NCBI GenBank assembly: GCA_021202655.1
Contig: JAJQCO010000003.1
Location: 10,316-56,691, forward strand
Direction: 5' to 3'
DNA from: Clostridiales bacterium
Lineage (GTDB): Bacteria > Bacillota > Clostridia > Lachnospirales > Lachnospiraceae
DNA: 46,376 nucleotides
The notes below the pieces were generated by a model. That model ran no database searches. It had not been told where the DNA came from and saw nothing but the letters and a program-made list of their open reading frames with translations. Positions within the stretch are counted from its first letter, which is position 1; each line of letters begins with the position of its first letter. The position numbers were made by a program, and so were the translations under genes. Positions 17,125 through 26,764 of the stretch are shown here, one piece after another.

Positions 17125-19560
17125 ATGAAACGAGGACTCTTTATCGTGGCGGTGCTGACGGCAATGTCCGGACTGGCTGCCTGTGGCAGCGGCGCGGGTG
17201 TGGAGGACAGCGCAGAGCCTACGGTGCAGGAAGAGGAGCAGACAGAAGCGTCGGCTTCTGAGGAGGCCGGGGAGACGGCGGTTGCCTCGGAGAAGGAATC
17301 GATTGAGGCTGCGCTGAATCTGGCGAACAATGAGGATCAGGAGTGGACCTATCAGGCGGATGCGGATGCCTGGGTGCTCTCCATTGTGCCCGCCGTGGTG
17401 AATCCGGAGCTGCCGGATCAGCAGGGCGTGTCGGTCTGTGTCCCGGGAGCTTATGTCGTGGGGATTGATACGGACGGCGATGGCGTGGAGGATGTGACGG
17501 CAGAGAGCGATACAGGCGTGGTGAAGGGCGCCCTGGTGATCGACGACGAGGCGCAGGTGACCAGTACGAACGGCCAGATTTATACGGCTGCGACCGCACC
17601 GGTCATCTTAAATACCGGCGCTGCGGGATATGGCTCCAGCACAAACACGACTGCGGCTACGACCTATGCGGCAGAGGGCTATATCAATGTTTCCTGCGGG
17701 AACCGCGGCAAGCAGGATACCGCAGAGGACGCAGACGGAAACACTTATTATACCGGCGACGCGCCCTCCTGCCTGGTAGACCAGAAGAATGCAGCCCGTT
17801 TTGTGAAATATAATATATTGCTCGGCAATCTTCCGGGCAGTGTGGATTTCTTTGTCTCGACCGGCGGCTCCGGCGGCGGCGCACATGCGGTTATGTTTGC
17901 CGCGACGTCCAACAACCCGGATTTCTATGATTATGAGATCGAAGCAGGGGCAGTCGGCGTCTATCTTCTGGAGGATGGGAGCTATTCGACGACGGTGACG
18001 ATCGACGGAGTGGATTATGAGCTTTCTGACGGCGCCTGGGGTTGCATGGCGTATAGCCCGATTACCTCTCTGTATGAGGGAGATATGGCGATGGCCTTTG
18101 AGTATCACATGGACACAGCCTATGATTTCGGAACGCCATTCCAGGCGCAGCTTGCGGAATATCTCTCCGAAGCCTATATGGAATATATCAATGATCAGAA
18201 TCTGAGCGTGAGAGAAGCGGATGTCGGATTTGACCTGGATGGCGACGGAGATCAGGAGGATACGGTCGCGCTGACCATCGAGTATGATCCGGAAGGATAT
18301 CCGGAGACGAACGGGTATTACGGAACCTATCTTGATTTGTACTTGGCGGAATTCCAGTCCAATCTCCAGTGGTATCTGGATCATCTGGACTATGCGGATG
18401 GCTGGACCTGGTTTGACGCGGATGGCAATGCCCTGAGCGACGAAGAAACTGCGGCCATGACTGCCGCAGACAGGACGTTAGCTTTTCTTGAGGGGCGGTA
18501 TGCAAAGAAGGAGGCTGCCCGTGGAGGCCCCGGCGGCATGGGAGGCATGCTGCCGAGCGGGATGAATGGCGCAGCCGATTTCGGCGGGCCGGATGGAGAA
18601 AATAACCAGATGCCGGGCGGTGAAATGCCAGACGGCGGGATGCCAGATGGTGTGAGATCCGATGACCGTGCGCCGGGCGGCGGAGCCCCCGGCGGGAAGG
18701 GAAGAGGGAACAGAGAAGTTCCTGACGGAGAGACGCCTCGCGGCGGGAATGGCAATCCGGATGGTGGAATGCCGGATATGGCAGAGGAAAACAGCCGTAG
18801 CTTCGCGAACAGTTCCGTAGCGGAGAACAGCGCAGGCGACACGATGGATGTGGGAACGCCGGACGCCGGTACGACACAGGCAGCGGGAAGCGGCACAGAT
18901 TCTCTGAACTATTCTTCCTATGAGGAGATGGTAGAGGCGTATGCGTCGGATATCGCAGAGATTCAGGCCGGCGATCAATACGGAAAGAATCTGGTGGAGC
19001 TGTATCATCCGCTGAATTACATTGGAGCGGAGGGTACGGAGAATCCGACCTGGGTCAGAATGCTCATGGGCGCGGCCGAGGGCGATATGTCGATGTTCGC
19101 CTCCCTGAATCTGCAGATCGCGATGTTAAATGCGGGGATTGACGCCAATGTTGAATGGCAGTGGGATGGCGGACATGTCCCGTCTGAGACCTTAAGCGAA
19201 TCCTTCAGCCTGTACGTGGATCAGATGTTTGCAAAGCATGAGAATGGAACCGTAATTGAGACGCCTGCGGCTGTGCCACAGACCGCGAACGGAACCGAAG
19301 AGACGCCTTCCGGGACGGACCTGACCGGCTGGGTGGACGCCACAGATCCGGAGCATGTCACCTTCTCGCTTGCAGATGCCGCCGCATACCGGACGAAGGG
19401 AGCGAGCAAGGCGATTCCCGGCTTCGATGTGATTGATTATGGGCAGGAGGATTATGTTTTTGGAAATACCGAGCGGGATGCCCGCCACTGGAATGCTTGC
19501 CTGCTGCGCATTTTTGAGGAACATGCCGACACGTTGGAACCGCTGTTTAATCAGAATTAA
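17125..19560 (+). CDS. Tannase/feruloyl-esterase-like alpha/beta-hydrolase lipoprotein
   Basis: This 811-aa secreted lipoprotein has a signal peptide ending in GLAAC (lipid-modified Cys 20), then an acidic Ser/Glu linker to about residue 55. The N-terminal catalytic half has YINVSCGNRGKQD and the nucleophile elbow STGGSGGGAHA with candidate Ser 249. The C-terminal half has WVRMLMGAAEGDMSMFASLNLQIAMLNAGIDANVEWQWDGGH, matching the acid and His regions of subtype-B tannases and chlorogenate esterases (His 684). Between them lies a Gly/Met/Pro/Asp-rich low-complexity stretch at about residues 475-565. It likely cleaves phenolic or other esters at the cell surface. The fold assignment is by motif only; the substrate is unproven. 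AGAGGAG precedes the ATG. Confidence 0.68.
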   Translation: MKRGLFIVAVLTAMSGLAACGSGAGVEDSAEPTVQEEEQTEASASEEAGETAVASEKESIEAALNLANNEDQEWTYQADADAWVLSIVPAVVNPELPDQQGVSVCVPGAYVVGIDTDGDGVEDVTAESDTGVVKGALVIDDEAQVTSTNGQIYTAATAPVILNTGAAGYGSSTNTTAATTYAAEGYINVSCGNRGKQDTAEDADGNTYYTGDAPSCLVDQKNAARFVKYNILLGNLPGSVDFFVSTGGSGGGAHAVMFAATSNNPDFYDYEIEAGAVGVYLLEDGSYSTTVTIDGVDYELSDGAWGCMAYSPITSLYEGDMAMAFEYHMDTAYDFGTPFQAQLAEYLSEAYMEYINDQNLSVREADVGFDLDGDGDQEDTVALTIEYDPEGYPETNGYYGTYLDLYLAEFQSNLQWYLDHLDYADGWTWFDADGNALSDEETAAMTAADRTLAFLEGRYAKKEAARGGPGGMGGMLPSGMNGAADFGGPDGENNQMPGGEMPDGGMPDGVRSDDRAPGGGAPGGKGRGNREVPDGETPRGGNGNPDGGMPDMAEENSRSFANSSVAENSAGDTMDVGTPDAGTTQAAGSGTDSLNYSSYEEMVEAYASDIAEIQAGDQYGKNLVELYHPLNYIGAEGTENPTWVRMLMGAAEGDMSMFASLNLQIAMLNAGIDANVEWQWDGGHVPSETLSESFSLYVDQMFAKHENGTVIETPAAVPQTANGTEETPSGTDLTGWVDATDPEHVTFSLADAAAYRTKGASKAIPGFDVIDYGQEDYVFGNTERDARHWNACLLRIFEEHADTLEPLFNQN

Positions 19561-19580
19561 AAAACAAAAAAGAAAGATAG

Positions 19581-19625
19581 AAAGAGTTGCCGTACCGATG
19601 AATTTCGGGCGGCAGCTCTTTTTTG
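19581..19625 (+). terminator. Rho-independent terminator after the esterase-like lipoprotein
   Basis: AAAGAGTTGCCG (19581-19592) pairs with CGGCAGCTCTTT (19610-19621), with one G-T wobble, and runs into T residues. Confidence 0.85.
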
Positions 19626-19655
19626 TGCTTATTATTCCATAACTATCCAAAAGGC

Positions 19656-19678
19656 TGATATAAGATTTTACAATATCA
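19656..19678. promoter_or_regulatory. Inverted repeat upstream of the catabolic island
   Basis: TGATAT (19656-19661) and ATATCA (19673-19678) are exact inverted arms with 11 bases between them, about 120 bases before the ilvD-like start. The shape fits a LysR-type or other dimeric regulator site. A weak promoter (TTGAAC 19702-19707, TAACAA 19725-19730) follows. Confidence 0.35.
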
Positions 19679-19795
19679 TAACAAGAAATAGGTATTGGAT
19701 TTTGAACGACAATTTGTGCAAAAATAACAATGATAGCGATGCTTCGCATGAAATTATTGGGAGAGTTACTTGCGAGAGGAGGAGGAAAATTTCAT

Positions 19796-21484
19796 ATGAG
19801 AAGTGATTGTGTCAAAAAAGGTGCGCAGCAGGCCCCGCATCGTTCGTTATTTTATGCATTGGGTTTGACGAAGGAGGAGATGGAGCGCCCGCTGGTCGGA
19901 ATTGTCAGTTCGCAGAACGAAATTGTCCCGGGTCATATGCATCTGAATCAGATCGTGGAGGCGGTGAAGACCGGCGTCAGCATGGCTGGGGGAACGCCGA
20001 TCGTATTTCCGGCGATTGCCGTATGCGACGGGATCGCGATGGGGCATCAGGGAATGAAATATTCCCTGGTTACGAGGGAGCTGATCGCGGATTCCACGGA
20101 AGCCATGGTGATGGCGCATGCGTTTGACGCGCTGGTTATGGTTCCCAACTGCGACAAGAATGTGCCAGGGCTTCTGATGGCGGCGGCACGGCTGAATCTG
20201 CCGACGATCTTTGTCAGCGGCGGACCTATGCTGGCGGGAAAGGTCTATGGGGAGAAAAAGAGTCTTTCCAGTATTTTCCAGGCGGCAGGCGCCTACGCGG
20301 CCGGAAAAATCAACGATCAGGATCTGGAGGAGTATGAGAGGAATATCTGCCCGACCTGCGGCTCCTGCGCGGGAATGTATACAGCCAATTCCATGAACTG
20401 CCTGACGGAGGCGCTGGGCATGGGCCTGCCGGGGAACGGAACCATACCGGCGGTGTATTCGGAACGGCTCCGCCTGGCCAAGCATGCCGGAATGGCGATT
20501 ATGGAGCTGTACCGGAATCATGTCTGCGCACGGGATATCATGACGAAGGAAGCATTTTTAAACGCACTGGCCGTCGATATGGCAATGGGATGTTCGACCA
20601 ATACCATTCTTCACCTGATCGCCATTGCCCACGAGGCTCAGGTGGACTTTGATCTGGAGCAGTTTAACCGGCTCAGCGGAATGGTTCCGAATCTCTGCCA
20701 TCTGGCTCCGGCAGGGAATCATTACATAGAGGAGCTCCATGAGGCCGGAGGGATTTCCGCGGTTATGCATGAGCTTTCCAAAAAGAATCTGATTGATTTA
20801 AGCGCGAAAACAGTCAGCGGCCAGACGGTGGGAGAGAAGATTTCCGGCGTCAGAAATAAAAATCCGGAGGTTCTGCATCCGATTGATCAGCCATACAGCG
20901 CGACCGGCGGGCTTGCGATCCTGCGGGGAAATATCGCGCCGGATACCTGTGTGGTCAAGCAGTCGGCGGTTGTCCCGGAAATGCTGGTGCATGAAGGGCC
21001 GGCGCGGGTGTTCGACTGTGAGGATGAGGCCATTGTCGCCATCAAGGACGGAACCATTGTTCCGGGCGACGTGGTAGTGATCCGCTATGAGGGTCCGAAG
21101 GGCGGGCCGGGAATGCGCGAGATGCTGAATCCGACGTCGGCGATTGTCGGGATGGGGCTGGGCTCCAGTGTGGCGCTGATCACAGACGGCAGATTCTCCG
21201 GCGCTTCCAGCGGCGCGGCCATTGGACACGTTTCTCCCGAGGCAGCTGTGGGCGGACCGATCGCCCTGATAGAGGAAGGAGATATCATTTCTATTGATAT
21301 ACCCGCTCATTCCATTCAGGTCAGAGTGTCAGATGAGGTACTGGCGGAGAGAAGAAAGAAGTGGAGGCCGAGAGAACCGCGCATCACAAGCGGTTATCTG
21401 GCAAGGTACGCGGATCATGTGACGTCAGGAAACCGCGGGGCGATCCTGCTGCCGTTGAAGGAGCAGGAAGGAAACAGAAAGTAA
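19796..21484 (+). CDS. ilvD: IlvD/Edd-family dihydroxy-acid dehydratase
   Basis: This 562-aa iron-sulfur dehydratase is full length. IlvD makes 2-keto acids from 2,3-dihydroxy acids. Cluster and substrate motifs are complete: PNCDKNVPG (about residue 120), [24 protein letters not shown] (about 185), [23 protein letters not shown] and [12 protein letters not shown]. Close similarity to true IlvD favours dihydroxyisovalerate/dihydroxymethylvalerate activity. However, it opens a catabolic cluster with no ilvC, ilvE or ilvB neighbour, and several IlvD enzymes also dehydrate D-glycerate or sugar acids. I chose the ATG at 19796 because GAGGAGGAGG lies upstream and MRSDCVKKG is the typical start. 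An in-frame ATG at 19730 adds 22 atypical residues. Confidence 0.88.
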   Translation: MRSDCVKKGAQQAPHRSLFYALGLTKEEMERPLVGIVSSQNEIVPGHMHLNQIVEAVKTGVSMAGGTPIVFPAIAVCDGIAMGHQGMKYSLVTRELIADSTEAMVMAHAFDALVMVPNCDKNVPGLLMAAARLNLPTIFVSGGPMLAGKVYGEKKSLSSIFQAAGAYAAGKINDQDLEEYERNICPTCGSCAGMYTANSMNCLTEALGMGLPGNGTIPAVYSERLRLAKHAGMAIMELYRNHVCARDIMTKEAFLNALAVDMAMGCSTNTILHLIAIAHEAQVDFDLEQFNRLSGMVPNLCHLAPAGNHYIEELHEAGGISAVMHELSKKNLIDLSAKTVSGQTVGEKISGVRNKNPEVLHPIDQPYSATGGLAILRGNIAPDTCVVKQSAVVPEMLVHEGPARVFDCEDEAIVAIKDGTIVPGDVVVIRYEGPKGGPGMREMLNPTSAIVGMGLGSSVALITDGRFSGASSGAAIGHVSPEAAVGGPIALIEEGDIISIDIPAHSIQVRVSDEVLAERRKKWRPREPRITSGYLARYADHVTSGNRGAILLPLKEQEGNRK

Positions 21485-21547
21485 GCAGAAACTTTTTTCG
21501 TTAAACAAAGCCACAACATACATTCTGATGTGAGAAAGGAATAAAAT

Positions 21548-22819
21548 ATGACGAATTTAGCGATTATATCCCTGATTTTCCTGATCGCTGCGATCGTGAT
21601 CGGATTTATCAGAAACGTCAACGTAGGACTGGTGGGAATTTTGCTGGCTGTCATCCTGGGTTATGGGAGCGGCTCATTTACGGGGAAGCAGATCTTATCC
21701 GGATGGAGCAGTTCCATGTTTCTGACATTAGCGGGAATTACTCTCGTGTTTTCAATCGTACAGGCGAACGGCTCGCTGGAGCTTCTGATCCGGAAAATCG
21801 TAAACAAAATGGGAAATATGGTTGTCCTGGTGCCGATCGTTTATTTTGCCATCAGCTGGATCATTTCCGCGCTTGGCCCCGGCCTGATCCCGACGGCGGC
21901 GCTGGTTACGGTTTTGGCTGTTCCGCTGGCGCATGAGACAGGTTTTCATCCGATCCTTCTGGCTCTCATTGGCGTTCATGCCGCAGATGCGGGTCGGTTT
22001 ACCATGCTGACTGTGGAGGGAAACCTGATCACGGAGCTTCTGCTCGAGCAGGGCTTCACGGATCATATCATGACCGGAATCTGCGTGAGCTCGACGATTC
22101 TTGCGCTTTTAATGTCGCTCATTGCCTATCTCTGGTATAAGGGGTATCGGGTCAGAGTCGGGATGGGACGCGCCGTGGAGGTGGAGAAATTTACGTCCAA
22201 GCAGATTATTTCTCTGATTGGCATGCTGGTCATGGCGCTTCTGATTCTGGTGTTTAAGTTTGAAACCAGCCTTGCCGCGTTCTCCGTGGGAATCGTTCTC
22301 ATCCTTCTGGGTGTCGGCGACCAGAAAAAGGCCTTGTCGCTCATGCCCTGGAATACCATGTTTCTGGTCTGCGGCGTCGGCGTTCTGATGAATCTGGTCA
22401 TTGAGCTGGGCGGGATCGACCTGCTTTCTGATTTCCTGGCGAGCATTATGTCGGCGCAGACCGCGGCGGCTCTGATCGGACTTACGGCTGGAATTATGTC
22501 GCTTTTCAGCTCTACGCTGGGAGTTGTGATTCCGACGCTGGTTCCAACAGTTGGCCCGTTGATCAGCCAGGTGGGAGGCGCTGTTACGACGATGGAGCTC
22601 TGCGCGGCGATCGGTTTTATTGCCTCCACCTCGGGAATCAGCCCGATGTCTACTGCAGGCGGACTGACGCTGGGCGCGATCAGCAGCGATCCGGAATATG
22701 CGGAAAAGTATACGACAAATAAAATATTTATAGAGCTGATCGCCTGGGTGGCGTTCTATCTCATCTTCTGTACCGTTGTCGCGCTGACCGGATATTTCCA
22801 CTGGTTTGCGGCACTGTAA
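21548..22819 (+). CDS. MatC-like carboxylate carrier (12-TM transporter)
   Basis: This 423-aa polytopic membrane protein has about 11-12 helices. The N-terminal half resembles the MatC N-terminal domain: an NVGLVGILLAVILG helix, LFSIVQANGSLELL-type helix (LVFSIVQANGSLELLIRKI) and SALGPGLIPTAALVTVLAVPLA. MatC proteins carry malonate or related dicarboxylates, and the wider ion-transporter superfamily uses Na+ or H+ symport. Co-location with an MdcA-like transferase 8 kb downstream fits a dicarboxylate, but neighbours also act on amino acids. AAAGGA precedes the ATG. Confidence 0.72.
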   Translation: MTNLAIISLIFLIAAIVIGFIRNVNVGLVGILLAVILGYGSGSFTGKQILSGWSSSMFLTLAGITLVFSIVQANGSLELLIRKIVNKMGNMVVLVPIVYFAISWIISALGPGLIPTAALVTVLAVPLAHETGFHPILLALIGVHAADAGRFTMLTVEGNLITELLLEQGFTDHIMTGICVSSTILALLMSLIAYLWYKGYRVRVGMGRAVEVEKFTSKQIISLIGMLVMALLILVFKFETSLAAFSVGIVLILLGVGDQKKALSLMPWNTMFLVCGVGVLMNLVIELGGIDLLSDFLASIMSAQTAAALIGLTAGIMSLFSSTLGVVIPTLVPTVGPLISQVGGAVTTMELCAAIGFIASTSGISPMSTAGGLTLGAISSDPEYAEKYTTNKIFIELIAWVAFYLIFCTVVALTGYFHWFAAL

Positions 22820-22850
22820 ACAGGAAGAAAAAGGAGGGATGACGGCAGTC

Positions 22851-24071
22851 ATGAAAAACGATATTGCCTTTATGAAAAACATGCATGTATCAGCCGGAGC
22901 GGGACCGGAATTTTTATCTGAGACTGCGATCGAGCCGGTGAGGCATCTTCACCGTTCGGTGGAAAGCTATCAGTGGACGCCGCTGGTATCTCTGGGGGCA
23001 TTGGCAAAGGAAGTCGGCGTAAAGGGAATTTATGTGAAGGACGAGTCGTACCGGTTTGGTCTGAATGCATTTAAGGGACTGGGCGGGATCTATGCGTTGA
23101 GCTGCGCAGTATGCGAACGGCTTGGTCTGGACGTGGAAAAGGTGAGTTTTGCCGAACTGAAAAAACCGGAATATCAGGAAAAGCTTCGGAACATGATTTT
23201 TGTGACGGCAACAGACGGCAATCACGGAAGGGGCGTTGCCTGGGCAGCCGGGCAGCTTGGCTGCAAAGCCTATGTCTATATGCCGAAGGGGTCTTCAAAG
23301 TATCGGGCGCAGGCAATCCGGAACGCGGGAAAGGCAGAGGTTACAATTACAGATCTGCCATATGACGATGCCGTGCGATATGCCCAGAGTATGAGTCGGG
23401 AGCACGGCTGGATACTCATTCAGGATACCTCGTGGCCGGGTTATGAGAAGGTGCCGTCGTGGATCATTCAGGGATATACGACGATGGCATATGAGGCGTT
23501 GCGTCAGCTTCGTAAATATGGAGAGGAAACACCGACTCATGTGTTTCTCCAGGCCGGAGTAGGAGCCATGGCAGGCGGTGTGGCTGGGTATCTCGTAAAC
23601 GCTTGCAGGCCAAGGCCGGTGATTACGGTTGTGGAGCCGGATCAGGTGGCCTGTATTTATGAATCCGCCAGACATCAGGATGGAGAACCTCATGCGGCGG
23701 TTGGAAATGGCACGACGATTATGGCCGGTTTAAATTGTGGCGAGCCATGCACGGTTACCTGGCCGATTTTAAGGGATTTTGCCAGCTTTTATATGGCCTG
23801 TCCGGATTATGTAGCGGCAAATGGAATGAGACAGCTGGCTGCGCCGAAGGGAGGCGATCTGAAAGTGACCTCGGGAGAATCCGGAGCAGCGACCATGGGT
23901 GCGTTTATGGCGGTTATGGAGAGGCCGGAGCTTGCCGGGCTGAAACAGGAAATGGGTCTGAATGAGAATTCTGTCGTACTTCTTTTCAGCACGGAGGGTG
24001 ACACGGATCCGGAATCCTACAGAGAAATTGTATATCATGGCGCCTGCGCCGCACCAAAGGAAACGTATTAA
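22851..24071 (+). CDS. dpaL: Diaminopropionate ammonia-lyase (PLP)
   Basis: This 406-aa fold-type II PLP enzyme is close in length to E. coli YgeX (398). It converts D- or L-2,3-diaminopropionate (and more weakly serine) to pyruvate and ammonia. The Schiff-base Lys lies in FGLNAFKGLGG (about residue 70). The PLP-phosphate/Asn motif is TDGNHGRGVAWAA, and GAGVGAMAGG is the glycine loop. GGAGG at 22833-22837 is too close to the ATG at 22839, so the in-frame ATG at 22851 is preferred. It overlaps or abuts the MatC-like gene end and lies 14 bases before nhaC, indicating one operon. Confidence 0.9.
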   Translation: MKNDIAFMKNMHVSAGAGPEFLSETAIEPVRHLHRSVESYQWTPLVSLGALAKEVGVKGIYVKDESYRFGLNAFKGLGGIYALSCAVCERLGLDVEKVSFAELKKPEYQEKLRNMIFVTATDGNHGRGVAWAAGQLGCKAYVYMPKGSSKYRAQAIRNAGKAEVTITDLPYDDAVRYAQSMSREHGWILIQDTSWPGYEKVPSWIIQGYTTMAYEALRQLRKYGEETPTHVFLQAGVGAMAGGVAGYLVNACRPRPVITVVEPDQVACIYESARHQDGEPHAAVGNGTTIMAGLNCGEPCTVTWPILRDFASFYMACPDYVAANGMRQLAAPKGGDLKVTSGESGAATMGAFMAVMERPELAGLKQEMGLNENSVVLLFSTEGDTDPESYREIVYHGACAAPKETY

Positions 24072-24085
24072 CAGGGGGATTTGAT

Positions 24086-25501
24086 ATGGAACAGGAGAAG
24101 AAAACGCCGAGTTTTGGATATGCATTATTTGTAACACTGATTGCTTTTGCAGTTATTATGATCCCAGCTGTTTTTCTGGGGGCGAAGACGCAGCCGTTAT
24201 TTTTGATTTCCTGGATTGTGTCGATTCCGTTTTGCATGAGACTGGGGTATACTTATAAAGAGCTTCAGCAGGGCATGCTGGCTTACTGTGCCAAATCGCT
24301 GGTGCCGATGACGATTGTATTGTGCGTCGGCGCCCTGATCGGGACATGGAACGCCTGTGGAACCGTGCCGATGATTACAAAACTGGGACTTATGACGATC
24401 AACCCGAAATATTTCCTGGTCATCAGCTTTTTTATCTGTATCGTGTTTTCTCTGTTTACCGGTACGTCTTTCGGAACCTGCGGCACGGCTGGTGTGGCTC
24501 TGATGGGAGTTGGCCTTTCGATGGGGCTGAATCCACTGGTCATTGCGGCTCCGATTATCGGCGGCGCGTATTTTGGGGATGCGATTTCACCGTTGTCTGA
24601 CAGCACCAACTGTGCGGCCGGTTCCGTAGGTGTGGACTTGTTTACGAGTATTGGATATCAGGTTTATACCACGGCTCCGGCAGCGCTGATCAGCGCTGTG
24701 ATCTATCTGATCTGGGGGATGAATATTGATACCAGCGGGGTGGATTTAAGCAGTATCGACGGAGTGATTTCCGGGATTGAAAGCAGCTATCGACTGGGGA
24801 TTGTAACCCTGCTTCCGATGCTTGTCGTTCTTGTCATGCTTCTGAGGAGAATTCCCTCAATTCCTTCCATCCTGTGCGGCAGCATCTCAGGGCTGCTGGT
24901 AGCCTGGCTGTATCAGGGACAGAGCTTAAAAAGTGTGATTTTGAGTATGTGGAGCGGATATACGCTGGAGTCGGATAACAGCTTTATCGCCACGATTTTC
25001 AGCCGGGGCGGAATTACGAGCATGCAGGGAACCGCGTTTCTGTTTATCTTTGCGTTTGGCCTGTTTGGGATTCTGAGCACGGCAGGGATTATTGATAAGG
25101 TTGTGGAGCCCCTGATGAAGCGGGTGACCGGTCGCCTCAGTGGAACCATCTGCACGGTGATCCTTGGGTTTATTGCCAATGAAACCTCAGCTTCCGGTAA
25201 CTTTTCCTTCGTGTTTACCGGCAATCTGATGACGCCGATCTATGAGAAAAATGGACTGAACAAATGGGATCTGACCCGTGCCATGTCGGTGGGCTGCCTT
25301 CTCAGCGGACTTCTGATCCCGTGGAATTCCAATCCGCTCACGGTAACCGGTTTCCTGGGCGTCGACGCGGCGGAAATGCTGCCCTATATGTTTACGCCGA
25401 TTGTGACCTGCGCGGTTCTGCTGTTCTACACCAGCACCAATATTGATAAGAAATTCAGCAGACTTGCCAGAGAGACCGAACATCCGCAGAAAACGGGCTG
25501 A
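24086..25501 (+). CDS. nhaC: NhaC-family Na+/H+ antiporter
   Basis: This 471-aa membrane protein has about 11-12 helices. The NhaC core GAYFGDAISPLSDSTNCAAGSVGVD (about residues 160-185) and the second-repeat equivalent NETSASGNFSFVFTGNL plus LLIPWNSNP are clear. NhaC proteins exchange Na+ for H+, and some close relatives exchange malate/lactate with H+ and Na+. In this cluster it may support Na+-coupled uptake through the MatC-like carrier, or itself move an organic acid. GGGGGAT-type spacing precedes the ATG. Confidence 0.88.
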   Translation: MEQEKKTPSFGYALFVTLIAFAVIMIPAVFLGAKTQPLFLISWIVSIPFCMRLGYTYKELQQGMLAYCAKSLVPMTIVLCVGALIGTWNACGTVPMITKLGLMTINPKYFLVISFFICIVFSLFTGTSFGTCGTAGVALMGVGLSMGLNPLVIAAPIIGGAYFGDAISPLSDSTNCAAGSVGVDLFTSIGYQVYTTAPAALISAVIYLIWGMNIDTSGVDLSSIDGVISGIESSYRLGIVTLLPMLVVLVMLLRRIPSIPSILCGSISGLLVAWLYQGQSLKSVILSMWSGYTLESDNSFIATIFSRGGITSMQGTAFLFIFAFGLFGILSTAGIIDKVVEPLMKRVTGRLSGTICTVILGFIANETSASGNFSFVFTGNLMTPIYEKNGLNKWDLTRAMSVGCLLSGLLIPWNSNPLTVTGFLGVDAAEMLPYMFTPIVTCAVLLFYTSTNIDKKFSRLARETEHPQKTG

Positions 25502-25544
25502 GAATCTGAAAACAATGCCTAATATCAAATGAAGGAAGAAGATT

Positions 25545-26726
25545 ATGAATAAATATTATGATCAGATCTGCGATTTTATCGACGCACACAGAGATGAAAT
25601 GGTGGAAAAATGGAAGACGCTTGTGAATCTGGAAGGCCATTACAATGAGAAGGCCAATGTGGAGCGGGCACGCGACTATGTGCAGCGGGAATTTGAGGCG
25701 GAAGGCTTTCGATGCCATGTTCATGAGGTGATGGAAGAGAGAGCCGGTATTCTTGTCGGCATGCTGGGGGAGGATCGTCCAGGAGCTCCGATCCTTTTCT
25801 CCGGTCATGTGGATACCGTACACAAATCAGGCTCTTTTGGCAGAGAAAATCCGTTTGAAATCCGGGATGGAAAGGCTTATGGGCCGGGCGTGTTGGACAT
25901 TAAGGGTGGGATTATTCTTTCGCTTTATGTGGTGAAAGCGTTAAACAATATCTGATCTCAGGATCATCCGATTAAGATCATGTTTGCCGGGGAGGAGGAA
26001 TCGGATCACATCGGCAACGATGCCGACGTATTCTTCCGCGAGGAAAGCAGAGGAGCGCTCTGCGCATTCAATATGGAAACCGGCCATATCCAGAACCGTC
26101 TGTGCGTCGGCCGGAAGACACAGTATACGATTCATGCCTGTGTACATGGATTGGGCGGACACGCCGGAAACGAATTTACCAAAGGGAAGAATGCGGTTCA
26201 CGAGGCGATTTTTAAGTGTGCGGAGCTGACGCGCCTTACGGATCTGGATAAGGGGACGACGGTGACGGTCAGCGTGATCAACAGCGGCGGAAATACGAAC
26301 AGCACCTCGATTCCGGATCTGAGTGAATTCACCGTCGATATTCGTGTATTTTCCGATGAGATCGGGAAACAGGTTCTCGAGGATGTCGCCGCCATTATGA
26401 AGAAGACCTTTATCGAAGGGACGACGACGGAGTATTCGGTCGATTTTGCGAAGCTGCATCCGTTTGAGCCGAACGAAAAAATTATGAAGCTGTTTCATCT
26501 GATTAATCAGGTTGCGGTGGAACATGGCTTCCCTGAATTTGGTCAGATTCAGCTTGGCGGAGCGTCTGATGCCGGCGCGATTGCGTCAGCAGGAGTTCCG
26601 GTCGTCTGTTCCTGTGGCCCGATTGGAGAGTACAATCACAATATCCGTGAGTATGCAGTGGTGGATTCTATGTTCAGTCGTGCAAAAATTTATGCGCTGA
26701 CTGTGACAGAGCTTGATCAGCTGTAG
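25545..26726 (+). pseudogene. M20-family metallopeptidase/amidohydrolase, interrupted by an in-frame TGA
   Basis: The 393-codon frame has the CPG2/ArgE-type architecture. Metal ligands are His 88 (FSGHVDTV), Asp 118 (GPGVLDIKGG), and Glu 150/151 (FAGEEES). The lid domain and the C-terminal His region (GEYNHNIREY) follow. Such enzymes remove acyl or aminoacyl groups from amino acids. Codon 137 (25953-25955) is TGA, where relatives usually have Gly in a K-A-L-N-x-I-G-x pattern, so one base change (GGA to TGA) explains it. Reading frame and motifs continue intact to 26726. No convincing selenocysteine hairpin follows. I infer a recent nonsense mutation or an error. In this cluster it would deacylate the substrate before the ammonia-lyase. 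Confidence 0.8.
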
Positions 26727-26764
26727 GAAATACGCCGCCCCGCATGGCGGGGAGGTGGGAAACC

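Noticed and set aside
22839-22850. Upstream ATG as the dpaL start
   Set aside because: It lies one base after GGAGG, too close for initiation; the ATG at 22851 has workable spacing and a better family match.
25953-26000. Selenocysteine at the UGA of the M20 hydrolase
   Set aside because: The hairpin visible there includes the UGA itself rather than following it, and the position is normally Gly, so a nonsense change is the simpler reading.
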